Program-made: the position numbers and the translations under genes | The notes under the pieces: model-generated | The model's database searches: none | Told to the model about the DNA's origin: nothing | The model's input: only the letters and a program-made list of their open reading frames with translations | In this document: positions 44,262 to 52,598 of the stretch, piece after piece | Position numbering within the stretch: the first letter of the stretch is position 1 | Layout: every line of letters begins with the position of its first letter | Assembly: GCF_003966265.1 (NCBI RefSeq) | Contig: NZ_RXNV01000001.1 | Span: 372,001-436,000, forward strand | Origin: Shewanella atlantica | GTDB taxonomy: Bacteria > Pseudomonadota > Gammaproteobacteria > Enterobacterales > Shewanellaceae | Direction: 5' to 3' | Length of the DNA stretch: 64,000 nucleotides

Positions 44262-45452
44262 CTAGACTTCAATAGCCATGGCCGTCGCTTCACCGCCACC
44301 GATACACAAGGAGGCGACGCCTCGCTTAAGACCCCGGGCCTTAAGGGCATGGATTAGCGTCACTAACAAGCGTGCACCGGAGCAACCGATAGGATGACCA
44401 AGCGCACACGCGCCACCATTAACATTAACCTTCGATTCATCGAGGGATAGCTCTGAAATAGCCAACATGGTCACCATGGCAAAGGCCTCGTTGATCTCAA
44501 ACAGATCCACATCTTCCTTGCTCCAGTTCACCTTATCGAGCAGCTTATTCATCGCACCGACAGGAGCCGTAGTAAACATAGATGGCTCCTGAGCATGCGT
44601 CGTATGTCCCTTGATGGTGGCAAGCACAGCTAACCCCAGTGAACAGGCCTGCTCAGCCGTCATCAACATCAATGCCGCAGCACCATCAGAGATTGAACTT
44701 GAGTTCGCCGCCGTAATGGTGCCATCTTTGGCAAAGGCCGGACGTAAGCTTGGGATCTTATCCGGACGGGCATTGCCGGGTTGCTCATCGGTATCGACAA
44801 GGGTGTCGCCGCGACGACTGGAAACCGTAACCGCAGCGATCTCCTCTTTAAAGGCACCGCTTTCAATCGCGGCATTGGCTTTTTCCAGTGAGCTTAGCGC
44901 AAATGTATCCATCTGCTCTCGGGTCAAATTGAACTCATCGGCCGTCTCTTGAGCGAATGTGCCCATAGCACCACCGGTATAAGCATCTTCGAGGCCATCG
45001 AGGAACATATGGTCCATCACCTTGCCGTGCCCCATACGCATCCCGCCGCGAGCTTTATCGAGCAGGTATGGCGCCTGGCTCATACTCTCCATGCCACCGG
45101 CAACCACAACTGAGGCACTGCCGGCCTTAATCAGGTCATGGGCTAACATAACGGTCTTCATGCCCGAACCGCAGACTTTATTTACCGTTGTCGCGCCAAC
45201 AGACAAAGGAAGTCCAGCGCCTAATGTCGCCTGACGAGCCGGAGCCTGGCCCAGTCCTGCAGGCAATACACAGCCCATCAGCACTTCGTCCAGCTGCTCA
45301 CCAGGCAATCCGGTTTGCTCCATTAAGGCCTTGATGGCCGTTGCTGCCAATTTTGGTGAAGCCACACTCGACAATGCCCCTTGAAATCCACCCATAGGGG
45401 TACGTTTAGCGGCAACGATGACGATATCTTGGTTTGACTGCTCTGTACTCAT
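44262..45452 (-). CDS. Acetyl-CoA C-acyltransferase (thiolase), head of the valine/isoleucine operon
   Basis: A 396-residue thiolase. The nucleophile is in VNKVCGSGMKTVM at about 90, the His in NGGACALGHPIGCSGARLL at about 350, and the second catalytic Cys in CIGGGEATA near the C terminus. In context it should cleave 2-methylacetoacetyl-CoA to acetyl-CoA and propionyl-CoA. A general acetoacetyl-CoA thiolase role is possible. It begins the operon and has a LiuR-like dyad about 100 bases upstream. Confidence 0.92.
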   Translation of the reverse strand: MSTEQSNQDIVIVAAKRTPMGGFQGALSSVASPKLAATAIKALMEQTGLPGEQLDEVLMGCVLPAGLGQAPARQATLGAGLPLSVGATTVNKVCGSGMKTVMLAHDLIKAGSASVVVAGGMESMSQAPYLLDKARGGMRMGHGKVMDHMFLDGLEDAYTGGAMGTFAQETADEFNLTREQMDTFALSSLEKANAAIESGAFKEEIAAVTVSSRRGDTLVDTDEQPGNARPDKIPSLRPAFAKDGTITAANSSSISDGAAALMLMTAEQACSLGLAVLATIKGHTTHAQEPSMFTTAPVGAMNKLLDKVNWSKEDVDLFEINEAFAMVTMLAISELSLDESKVNVNGGACALGHPIGCSGARLLVTLIHALKARGLKRGVASLCIGGGEATAMAIEV

Positions 45453-45552
45453 ATCTACTCCGGTAATGGATTAGCCCTGTCGGTGAATAACCTGAATCAC
45501 CAACATCTAAAAACAAATAGTAAGTGTGATCTTGCTCAATTAATATCACTGT

Positions 45553-45573
45553 GACGTTTACGCGAACGTAAAG
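45553..45573 (-). promoter_or_regulatory. LiuR-like operator upstream of the valine degradation operon
   Basis: TTTACG-cgaa-CGTAAA (45557-45572) is a perfect 6-4-6 dyad, extended by gacg on one side. It resembles the TTTACGTAAA upstream of liuR in this window. MerR-family LiuR sites recalled from gammaproteobacteria have this TTTACG half-site. Confidence 0.65.
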
Positions 45574-45714
45574 CAAGTATAGCTGGTCAAACTTCTACCA
45601 AAGTATGAGGTCTGAATGTCACTCAAGATTTACAGATTAGCTATTTAGTCGTATTGAAAGATGGCAAGGAGCCTAACGAAGGGAAGTGGCAGAAAAAGAG
45701 AGGGGGAATATAGA

Positions 45715-45777
45715 GTTTTAAGTTTTAAGTTTTAAGTTTTAAGTTTTAAGTTTTAAGTTTTAAGTTTTAAGTTTTAA
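45715..45777. repeat. Heptanucleotide repeat (gttttaa), nine copies
   Basis: Nine exact copies of gttttaa at seven-base steps between the thiolase promoter and metA. No coding frame or promoter is evident in it. Confidence 0.97.
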
Positions 45778-45780
45778 GAG

Positions 45781-45820
45781 TCGAGGGTCGAGGGTCGAGG
45801 GTCGAGGGTCGAGGGTCGAG
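45781..45820. repeat. Heptanucleotide repeat (tcgaggg), 5.7 copies
   Basis: Five exact copies of tcgaggg and a partial one, three bases after the gttttaa array. Its sequence is unrelated to that array, but the unit length is the same. Confidence 0.97.
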
Positions 45821-45842
45821 TAGCAAGCTAAAGCCACTCGAA

Positions 45843-45866
45843 CCTAGTACCTAGTACCTAGTACCT
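45843..45866. repeat. Heptanucleotide repeat (cctagta), 3.4 copies, adjoining the metA stop
   Basis: cctagta at 45843, 45850 and 45857, then cct. It ends at the metA stop codon on the minus strand. This is the third 7-bp array in 150 bases. Confidence 0.95.
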
Positions 45867-46813
45867 CAATTACCCTCACTTTCCCAGGGGGTGATGCCAC
45901 TCATGTCAGCCAGGTTATAGGGGGTTAACTGGTAAACATAGTAGTTGAGCCAATTACTGATCAACAGACTGCCGTGACCATACCAGCGCGCGACGGGTTC
46001 CTCGTTCGGGTCATTGTGCCTGAAATAGTTTTGCGGGATCTCAGGTTGCAACCCTTCACCCAGATCCCGGAAATACTCATCCTTAAGCGTCGTTCTCTGG
46101 TACTCAGGGTGTCCCATAACAAACAGGTTACGGTTATTGGTACTGAGTACCATATAGGCGCCAGCTTCGTCAGATTCAGCTAATACCTGCAATGCTGGAT
46201 GCGCTTTTAAAAGTTTAATATCCATTTCGGCAAAACGTGAATGAGGGGCCAGGAACTCATCATCGAACCCGCGTAACAAGGGGAAGTGTCTGTGCGCTCG
46301 TCGATGAGGAAATACTCCAGAACGTTTCACCTCGAGTAAGTTTCTATTCAATCCATAGAGATGGTAGAGCGCTGCGTGCGCTGCCCAACAGAGGAAAAGC
46401 ACGGAGGTAACATGGTGTTGTGACCAATCGATAATTTCGCGAATATGGTCCCAATAAGTCACATCTTCAAATTCAACCTGACCCAAGGGGGCGCCGGTGA
46501 TAATCAAGCCATCATAGTTTTTATGACGCACGGCTTCAAAATCACGATAAAAGTTGTTCATGTGATCTATTGAGGTATGCCTGGAGGCTTTATCATGAAT
46601 TCTGAGCAGATCCACATCGACCTGCAGAGGAGTATTTCCCAGTAAACGCAGCAGCTGGGTCTCAGTCTCAATCTTATTCGGCATCAAGTTCAAGATAAGC
46701 ACTTTCATCGGGCGAATATCTTGATTTGCAGCCCGAGTCTCACTCATGACAAAGATATTCTCAGACTCTAAGATCTCTGCTGCTGGCAGATCATCGGGAA
46801 TTTTAACCGGCAT
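45866..46813 (-). CDS. metA: Homoserine O-acyltransferase MetA
   Basis: A 315-residue enzyme acylating homoserine for methionine synthesis. It belongs to the MetA (succinyl/acetyl) family, of the class I glutamine-amidotransferase-like fold. Cys-142-type nucleophile context is [15 protein letters not shown], and the His/Glu pair is in MGHPEYQ near 235. [14 protein letters not shown] carries the acyl-CoA site. Whether the acyl donor is succinyl- or acetyl-CoA cannot be settled by eye. I saw no clear MetJ box upstream. Confidence 0.95.
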   Translation of the reverse strand: MPVKIPDDLPAAEILESENIFVMSETRAANQDIRPMKVLILNLMPNKIETETQLLRLLGNTPLQVDVDLLRIHDKASRHTSIDHMNNFYRDFEAVRHKNYDGLIITGAPLGQVEFEDVTYWDHIREIIDWSQHHVTSVLFLCWAAHAALYHLYGLNRNLLEVKRSGVFPHRRAHRHFPLLRGFDDEFLAPHSRFAEMDIKLLKAHPALQVLAESDEAGAYMVLSTNNRNLFVMGHPEYQRTTLKDEYFRDLGEGLQPEIPQNYFRHNDPNEEPVARWYGHGSLLISNWLNYYVYQLTPYNLADMSGITPWESEGN

Positions 46814-46895
46814 ACCGCGCCTCTTCCATTATCTAAATCATTAAAATAATGTATCTGACAGAGAAATCGGCGCTGTTAGTTTGCTAATGATAAGC

Positions 46896-47324
46896 TTAAC
46901 GGCCAACCTTCTGTACCAATACTGACATAGGCTCACTGGAACCTAAATCTATGTTGTATGCTTGAGTATTGATGAATAACAGCTTGTCATTGAGGGTAAT
47001 TTTGGCACCTATGGCATAGGTATGACCCGACTCAAACTGATCTCTATGTATCAAAAACTGAAAAGGGGCCGGTGTACTGACATCGCTTCGCTCAAACTGA
47101 GCCAGTATAATTGCCGGCGCATCCATCAGTGATACATCCTTAAGTTCCACCGTTAACACAGCCTCTTGTGGCAGAGCAATTCGCTCCTTGAACCAGATCT
47201 CACCCTGGATCTCTACGCCCGCATTGGGTGTAGCACAACCGGCTAATGCACCGACGACTAACGCTCCGACGAATGTACCGACCACTGAGACTATAGGTAA
47301 AACTCGCTTTAACCACTTTTTCAT
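46896..47324 (-). CDS. YbaY-like lipoprotein
   Basis: A 142-residue lipoprotein. I use the ATG at 47324 with GGAGCAAGA upstream. The signal peptide ends in LAGC. The mature part has the beta-rich YbaY/YscW pattern: an EIWFKERIALPQEAVLTVEL strand block, LAQFERSDVSTPAPFQFLIH, and YAIGAKITLNDKLLFINTQAY. Proteins of this type resemble pilotins; the function here is unknown. A second gene of the same family lies at 50233-50622. Confidence 0.8.
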   Translation of the reverse strand: MKKWLKRVLPIVSVVGTFVGALVVGALAGCATPNAGVEIQGEIWFKERIALPQEAVLTVELKDVSLMDAPAIILAQFERSDVSTPAPFQFLIHRDQFESGHTYAIGAKITLNDKLLFINTQAYNIDLGSSEPMSVLVQKVGR

Positions 47325-47451
47325 ATTCTTGCTCCTAATCATACATCAAGACTTCTGGATGTCCATATGTCCATATTAAAATATTCGACACTTTTGAATT
47401 GCTATTAGAGATATGTCATGGCAATGACTCGCCTCAGGGCACAAAGCACTA

Positions 47452-47467
47452 ATACCTATTGGTATAA
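47452..47467. repeat. Solo 16-bp palindrome of the MITE-end type
   Basis: atacctattggtataa, matching ATACCAATNGGTATAA with one change. It lies in the promoter gap upstream of the SDR gene at 47535. Confidence 0.75.
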
Positions 47468-47534
47468 CTATAAATCTTGTCCTGCCCACGATATCTCCCT
47501 ATCATAGGCTACCAATTTCAAGCCGAATAGCCTA

Positions 47535-48302
47535 ATGACACAAGCAACCGCCATCATTGTGGGCGCTAGCTCACTCCTGAGCCGAGAAATCGCAAAACAG
47601 CTCGCCGCTCAAGGTGTCGAACTGGCGTTACTCGCACAAGATCCTGATTCACTTCAAGAGTTTGCAGATAGCCTTCCAACCAAAGTACATCTGTTTCCAT
47701 TACAAATAGTAGAGCCTCAAGCCATTATCTCAAGCCTGGAGGGGGTGTGGCAGCAACTGGGCGGGGCACACCTGGTCTTGGTTAATACCGGTCTGAACAG
47801 CTATGATCCTCAGCTTCCCTGGGGACCAGAGCAAGATATCATCACGGTTAATGTGCAGGGCTTTGCGGCCGTCTGCAATACGGCTTTTCGCTTATTCAGA
47901 GAGCAAGGTTACGGTCAACTTGCCGCGGTAAACTCGATTGCAGGCCTGCGTGGCGGTCCAAGTGTGGCTTATCATGCATCAAAAGCCTTTGCGACCAATT
48001 ATCTGGAAGGTTTGAGCATGCATGCTCAGCGATTAAAGTTACCTATCACAATCACAGATATTCAGCTGGGCCTACTCGATAAGGCTGCGATGCAGCAAAG
48101 TCGTTTATGGCTCTCGCCGCCGAATGAGGTCGCAAGGCAGATAATTAAGGCGATGCAGGGCGGGAAACGAAGAGTCTATGTGACCAAACGATGGCGTTTA
48201 GTCGCCTGGCTGACTAAGTTATTGCCGGAATTTGTCTACAACACCCGTCACTGGCGAACCAAGGCTGAACGCCTCGCAGCCAAGGCCGAAGGGAAGAAAT
48301 AG
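47535..48302 (+). CDS. SDR oxidoreductase
   Basis: A 255-residue short-chain dehydrogenase-like protein. The catalytic NSIAG serine and AYHASK tyrosine/lysine are present. The N-terminal Gly motif is degenerate (VGASSLLSREIA instead of the usual TGxxxGxG), which may weaken dinucleotide binding. A basic C-terminal tail (GGKRRVYVTKRWRLVAWL) suggests membrane association, as in several SDRs of lipid metabolism. Substrate unknown. Confidence 0.8.
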   Translation: MTQATAIIVGASSLLSREIAKQLAAQGVELALLAQDPDSLQEFADSLPTKVHLFPLQIVEPQAIISSLEGVWQQLGGAHLVLVNTGLNSYDPQLPWGPEQDIITVNVQGFAAVCNTAFRLFREQGYGQLAAVNSIAGLRGGPSVAYHASKAFATNYLEGLSMHAQRLKLPITITDIQLGLLDKAAMQQSRLWLSPPNEVARQIIKAMQGGKRRVYVTKRWRLVAWLTKLLPEFVYNTRHWRTKAERLAAKAEGKK

Positions 48303-48326
48303 GTTCGAGTAGCGAAAGATTAAAAC

Positions 48327-48353
48327 AAAAAAGGAGCCTTAGGCTCCTTTTTT
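48327..48353. terminator. Bidirectional terminator between the SDR gene and ompW
   Basis: Palindrome aaaaaggagcc-tta-ggctccttttt with T-run on the plus strand and A-run giving U on the minus strand. It serves the convergent SDR and ompW genes. Confidence 0.9.
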
Positions 48354-48387
48354 ACTCTCTAGTGTCTTATCTCTGACGAGATATCAC

Positions 48388-49035
48388 TTAGAAAGTGTAA
48401 CCCACGCTCACCATGTAAACCCAAGGGTCGATATCCGTTTCAATCGTCACGGCATCACCGCCCAAGTTGAAATCAACATCGGTGCTGATCTGAGCGTACC
48501 AAACTGAAGCATTGACTAGCCAATTCTTGTTGATTTGGTAATCCAGACCCACCTGCGCCGCAAGGCCCCAAGAGTTACCCAGACTAAGATCTGTCAAGGC
48601 ACCGTCGAGATCATTGGTAAACTCGTTATCGAAGAAATTGGTAAAGTTTACACCGGCGCCGATATATGGACGAAGCTTAGAATCGGCAGAACCGAAGTAG
48701 TACTGAGCGACTAAGGTAGGTGGCAGGTGCTTAGTCTCGGCAATCTTTCCAATACCATCAAGAGAAATGTCATGAGTAAACGGCGAAGCCGCTAAAAGCT
48801 CGATACCGATATTGTCTGTTAACATATAACCGAAGTTCAAACCCAGCTGGGTATTATCATCAACGCCAAACTCACCATTTCCAGCGACATCTTGGCTTGA
48901 TTCATTTGGTGCGACGACAGCAACACCGGCACGAACGATAATATCACCCGCCTGATGGGCAGAAACAGAAGAAGCGAAACCGGTAGATAGTAGGGCGGCC
49001 GCGATTAATCCAGACACAATAGTTTTGTTCATCAT
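48388..49035 (-). CDS. ompW: OmpW family outer-membrane protein
   Basis: An eight-stranded barrel of 215 residues with signal peptide (cleavage near SAHQAGD). The family features are DIIVRAGVAVVAPNES at the start, GYMLTDNIGIELLAASPFTH, LPPTLVAQYYFG, and the C-terminal YMVSVGYTF with terminal Phe. A hydrophobic channel for small molecules is known in OmpW. An ATG also lies at 49032. An FNR-type site and a CRP-like site lie in the upstream gap. Confidence 0.94.
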   Translation of the reverse strand: MMNKTIVSGLIAAALLSTGFASSVSAHQAGDIIVRAGVAVVAPNESSQDVAGNGEFGVDDNTQLGLNFGYMLTDNIGIELLAASPFTHDISLDGIGKIAETKHLPPTLVAQYYFGSADSKLRPYIGAGVNFTNFFDNEFTNDLDGALTDLSLGNSWGLAAQVGLDYQINKNWLVNASVWYAQISTDVDFNLGGDAVTIETDIDPWVYMVSVGYTF

Positions 49036-49126
49036 ACTACTCCATTAATACAACACGAAAATTCTTTATTATTATCAACTTCTTTAACATTCGCGTGCAT
49101 CCTGCCAGACGAGCGCACCAACAATG

Positions 49127-49140
49127 TTGATCCAGATCAA
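49127..49140 (-). promoter_or_regulatory. FNR/EtrA-type site upstream of ompW
   Basis: TTGAT-ccag-ATCAA is a perfect FNR consensus. It is about 92 bases before the ompW start. ompW is known to be oxygen-controlled through FNR in E. coli, so the inference is good. Confidence 0.75.
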
Positions 49141-49176
49141 CTATTCACCTAGCTACTCACTTATAGATAGAAACGC

Positions 49177-49191
49177 ATGATCTAAATCACA
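49177..49191 (-). promoter_or_regulatory. CRP-like site upstream of ompW
   Basis: atgatctaaatcaca: the right half TCACA is perfect and the left half ATGAT is one base off TGTGA. It is about 50 bases upstream of the FNR site relative to ompW. Confidence 0.4.
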
Positions 49192-49468
49192 AAAAACAAA
49201 AGAAGCATGGCAAATACAGCTTTATTTTTGAGACAAACATCAAAAACAACAAGCTTCACCAAGGAATAAAACATCAAGGTAAACAACGTTGAGCGCAACA
49301 TACCGGTAACAACCAGCCCACCCATATCCCCACCTGAAGGAAGAGTCATTTCAGCCGTGACGCATTTATAAGCCTGGGTTTACAAATCTAGGTATATAAG
49401 TCTGGCTTTGTAGTCGAAGGGCTGAAAGTTAAGGCTTGCAAGGTAAGATTTTTAGACAAAGTCTGTGA
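49192..49468. other. Intergenic region between ompW and the nucleotidyltransferase
   Basis: Non-coding stretch before the 14-bp array. It contains loosely related copies of the 14-bp unit (gcctgggtttacaa, gtctggctttgtag) that suggest an older extension of the array. Confidence 0.5.
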
Positions 49469-49566
49469 GCTAAGACTTATAAAACTATGGCTTGCAAACT
49501 ATGGCTTATAAACTAGGGCTTATGAGCTAGGGCTTATGAGCTGAGATTTGTAAGCGAGGGTATGTG
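49469..49566. repeat. 14-bp tandem repeat, about seven copies, overlapping a gene end
   Basis: Units related to actatggcttataa start at 49469, 49484, 49498, 49512, 49526, 49540 and 49554, with one extra base after the first. The last three copies lie inside the 3' end of the minus-strand nucleotidyltransferase gene. Confidence 0.85.
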
Positions 49567-50150
49567 TCTAGCCACCCCTTGGTGCGTACTCTATGGTTAA
49601 ACAGTGTGAGGGGGCGTTTAGGGTTATGAGTGAGCTGCAACTGAAACAGCGATTCGAGTCCAAACGCCGAACTAAATACTATCGTTTCCCCTTCTGAGAT
49701 TAAGGAGTTATCTCCCATTGCTGCTCCATCGGGGCTCAGTGAAACAGCGATAGCCGTCTCTTTTTCGGGCCAATAGCCCATGGCATCCAGCATAGAGGAA
49801 TAAGGCTTGTCACCGTTTTTCAGATGCATTCTGGCTTGATTTTTTACCGACCAAGGATACTCAGGAGCTAAAACTCTCAATTCAGCCTCAAAATGTCGTT
49901 CAGTCTCTCTGGAGAGGTCTGAGGGATCGAAGTAGATAAGATCGATATCCGTAAATGGCGTGATATCTGTTCCATGTAGTCTGTCCCAGGCCAGGTTTCT
50001 TACAAAACCTGCAGCCAAACTCCATTGCGGCAACGCCAGTACACTCGCGGCCCGTAATGCACGAATATGCCGGGGAGATCCATTTATCCATTGGCCCAGC
50101 TTCAGTTGATATTCACTCAATTTCAGCTCCCCTTCTTTTAAAACCGACAT
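49527..50150 (-). CDS. Nucleotidyltransferase-fold protein (NTP_transf_6 / DUF925)
   Basis: A 207-residue protein of the nucleotidyltransferase superfamily. The motif GFVRNLAWD at about 48-56 and the metal-binding pair TDIDLIYFD at about 66-74 are present. The C terminus after about residue 195 (TYPRLQISAHKP) is read through copies of the 14-bp repeat, so it is probably not conserved. Substrate unknown. The start ATG at 50150 lies two bases from a palindromic MITE-end sequence. Confidence 0.85.
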   Translation of the reverse strand: MSVLKEGELKLSEYQLKLGQWINGSPRHIRALRAASVLALPQWSLAAGFVRNLAWDRLHGTDITPFTDIDLIYFDPSDLSRETERHFEAELRVLAPEYPWSVKNQARMHLKNGDKPYSSMLDAMGYWPEKETAIAVSLSPDGAAMGDNSLISEGETIVFSSAFGLESLFQLQLTHNPKRPLTLFNHRVRTKGWLDTYPRLQISAHKP

Positions 50151-50151
50151 A

Positions 50152-50167
50152 ATACCAATCGGTATAA
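50152..50167. repeat. Solo 16-bp palindrome next to the nucleotidyltransferase start
   Basis: ataccaatcggtataa, a perfect match to the MITE-end palindrome, one base upstream of the start codon and therefore occupying the ribosome-binding position. Confidence 0.85.
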
Positions 50168-50177
50168 ACTAACAAAA

Positions 50178-50197
50178 AAAGGAGCCTAAGCTCCTTT
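50178..50197 (-). terminator. Terminator of the second YbaY-like gene
   Basis: Stem aaaggagc / gctccttt with loop ctaa. The minus strand continues with TTTTTTT. It ends the gene finishing at 50233. Confidence 0.85.
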
Positions 50198-50232
50198 AAT
50201 ATCAATACGATTCAACCTTTGAACATAGGTCA

Positions 50233-50622
50233 CTACTTGATCGGCACCGCTTTCATAAGTACTTCCGTTGTGAACTTTCCGTTACCTATCACAGGGTAAC
50301 GGTCGTAGGTTTGAAAAATCACTTTCCCTTGGTATTTAATCATGGAAACAACGCCATAATTAACGTTGGATTTAACCGTCTCAGCAGGCAGAATAAACTT
50401 AAATGGTACCGGCGCTCGGGCGATATCAAAACTCTTCTGCGCAATAATCGCACCGGGAGTATCCATATCGATAATGGCAATGGTGATTGAGCTGCCATTA
50501 GGCAAGGCAATCTTCTCAAGATAACCAGCGGCGCCATTAACAATTACAGGTTCATCTTCAGTGACTGTGACACAGGCAGAAAGCATCATCACGCAGATTA
50601 ATACAAGGGCTCTCTTCATCAT
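50233..50622 (-). CDS. YbaY-like lipoprotein, second copy
   Basis: A 129-residue lipoprotein (from the ATG at 50622, or 50619, with AGGAAG upstream). The lipobox is LSAC. The mature domain (AAGYLEKIALPNGSSITIAII, KSFDIARAPVPFKFILP, GVVSMIKYQGKVIFQTYDRYPV) shares the beta pattern of the gene at 46896-47324, so these are paralogues at low identity. Function unknown. Confidence 0.78.
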   Translation of the reverse strand: MMKRALVLICVMMLSACVTVTEDEPVIVNGAAGYLEKIALPNGSSITIAIIDMDTPGAIIAQKSFDIARAPVPFKFILPAETVKSNVNYGVVSMIKYQGKVIFQTYDRYPVIGNGKFTTEVLMKAVPIK

Positions 50623-50720
50623 TACAAACATCTTCCTACTCATAGATATGGACTCACACGCATTTTATCGGATAAGACAGATAATTTACCAGGCTAATTC
50701 AAAAAGCCCGACTCACAAGC

Positions 50721-51587
50721 CTATTTGCCCTTTGATAGCCTGATTAAACCTTCCTGTGTTGCAGAAGCCACCAGCTCACCGGCCTGATTAAAAAATTGTC
50801 CCTTAACAAAGCCTCGGCCACCTCCGGCATGAGGACTCTCATTGCTATACAGTAGCCAATCATTCAAGTCTAATGGCCGATGAAACCACATCGCATGATC
50901 TATGGTGGCCATACGCATGCCGGGCGTTAAAAAGGAGACCCCATGGGGCTGTGCTGCCGTCACAAGAAAGTTAAAATCAGATGCGTAGGCCAACAGGTAT
51001 TCATTAACCGAATGGTCGCTGGGCACCCGGCCATTTGCACGGATCCAAATGTTACGTTTGGGCTCTCTGGCACGGGGGTAAAAAGGATTTTCAGGATTAA
51101 CTAAGCGCATCTCGATGGGTGCATCAGCCATAAACTTCTCTAACATTTTGGGTGGAACCTTATCCCCCATCGTCATGGCAAGCTCTCGTTGGTTTAGCAG
51201 ACCATCGGGGCCCGGTACATCGGGCATCTGCGCCTGATGTTCAAACCCCTCTTCATACTCCTGAAATGAGCAGGTCATATTAAAGATCGGACGTCCTTTC
51301 TGAATAGCCTTAACACTTCTGGCACTGAAACTCCCTCCATCACGCATGATCTCGACATCATAAATAATAGGAAGTTTTTCATCTCCGGCACGAAGAAAAT
51401 AGGAGTGAAAAGAGTGAACTTTGCGCGTAGGAGGCACGGTCTGCTTAGCCGCACTCAACGCCTGCCCCATGACCTGGCCACCAAACACGTGACCAAACCC
51501 CAGGTCCTGGCTTTGCCCGCGAAATAAGCCGACTTCAATTTGCTCCAGTGAAAGCAAAGATAATAGATCGTTTAACACCTGACTCAT
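50721..51587 (-). CDS. tesB: Acyl-CoA thioesterase II
   Basis: A 288-residue double hot-dog thioesterase hydrolysing acyl-CoA. Conserved features are [35 protein letters not shown], and the catalytic [11 protein letters not shown] near 205, matching E. coli TesB. The ATG at 51587 is used; an upstream ATG at 51614 would add nine residues not present in the family. Confidence 0.95.
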   Translation of the reverse strand: MSQVLNDLLSLLSLEQIEVGLFRGQSQDLGFGHVFGGQVMGQALSAAKQTVPPTRKVHSFHSYFLRAGDEKLPIIYDVEIMRDGGSFSARSVKAIQKGRPIFNMTCSFQEYEEGFEHQAQMPDVPGPDGLLNQRELAMTMGDKVPPKMLEKFMADAPIEMRLVNPENPFYPRAREPKRNIWIRANGRVPSDHSVNEYLLAYASDFNFLVTAAQPHGVSFLTPGMRMATIDHAMWFHRPLDLNDWLLYSNESPHAGGGRGFVKGQFFNQAGELVASATQEGLIRLSKGK

Positions 51588-51674
51588 CGCATTTTCCCCC
51601 CAACTAAACAGCACAACAGCTTAACTCAAATATCTGCTTTCATGCCAGAGCTTTAGATGGAGAGAGCCGAAAAC

Positions 51675-52598
51675 TCATTCAATCACTATGTGTCTCTCGG
51701 CTGCACCACGTCGGGCCCATGCCAGTACCTGATCCTCGCCACTTTTATGTAAATTCACCGGCAACGCATGATGGATCTGTTCCCAGCTGCTAAGCAAGGT
51801 TTCCGGCTTGCAAGTATCGGCTTCAAAATAGGTGGGTTTAAATTCGGTAAACTGACCGTGACTGACGCTGCCGGCTGCCGTGAGCAGGTGTTGCCCCGTT
51901 GGTGCATCGGTGCTGCATAGAAACAGCATGCTGGCGGTAATAGAAGACTTTGAAAATAGCGGCTTAACAGATGCGGCCAAACGCTCCTCAGTCATACCGG
52001 TTAACGCATGGGGAGTAAGACTGTTGACCTTAATATTATGCTCTACACCTTCAAGATAAAGACTATTTACCAGACCAATCAAGCCCATTTTACTGGCACT
52101 GAATGAAGTCTCGTGCATATCTCCATATAAGCCACTTGCGGCGCAGCTCATCATAATCCGGCCATATCCCTGACGTTTCATCAGAGGCCAGATGGCCTGA
52201 GTCATATAAAAACTGCCACTGAGGTCGACATTTAATTGAGTTTGCCACATATCGACGGTTAAGTTTTCAAACGCGCAAGGTGTGTGAACCCCGGCATTAT
52301 TCACCAGAATATCGATGCGTCCCCATAGATTTACCACCTCCTGGACGACCTGTTTGATACCATCGACATCACTGACATCGAGCCTGAACATCAAGGCTTT
52401 GGCCCCGAGCTCCTCAACGGCTTTATGACAACGTTCAAGCCCGGAGTAGTTCATCACAGATAAATTAGGCTCACTTTCCGCATAACCCGAATCTATCAAC
52501 ACCACGTTGGCTCCGCGCTCTGCCAGTGCTATCGCATATGCTCGCCCCAGTCCGGTTCCAGCACCGGTAACTACCGCAACTTTATTATCAAAACGCAT
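51675..52598 (-). CDS. SDR protein with catalytic Tyr replaced by Phe
   Basis: A 307-residue SDR of the multifunctional-enzyme-type (3-hydroxyacyl-CoA dehydrogenase-like) group. The cofactor motif TGAGTGLG, NNAGVHTP and the serine region SCAASGLYG are present. The normal YxxxK reads TSFSASK: codon TTC at 52103-52101 gives Phe at residue 166 in place of the catalytic Tyr. The cofactor lysine is retained. It may be inactive, or use another residue. It lies about 90 bases upstream of tesB on the same strand. Confidence 0.85.
   Translation of the reverse strand: MRFDNKVAVVTGAGTGLGRAYAIALAERGANVVLIDSGYAESEPNLSVMNYSGLERCHKAVEELGAKALMFRLDVSDVDGIKQVVQEVVNLWGRIDILVNNAGVHTPCAFENLTVDMWQTQLNVDLSGSFYMTQAIWPLMKRQGYGRIMMSCAASGLYGDMHETSFSASKMGLIGLVNSLYLEGVEHNIKVNSLTPHALTGMTEERLAASVKPLFSKSSITASMLFLCSTDAPTGQHLLTAAGSVSHGQFTEFKPTYFEADTCKPETLLSSWEQIHHALPVNLHKSGEDQVLAWARRGAAERHIVIE

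Noticed and set aside
46814..46895. MetJ box upstream of metA
   Set aside because: I looked for tandem AGACGTCT-like octamers and found none convincing.
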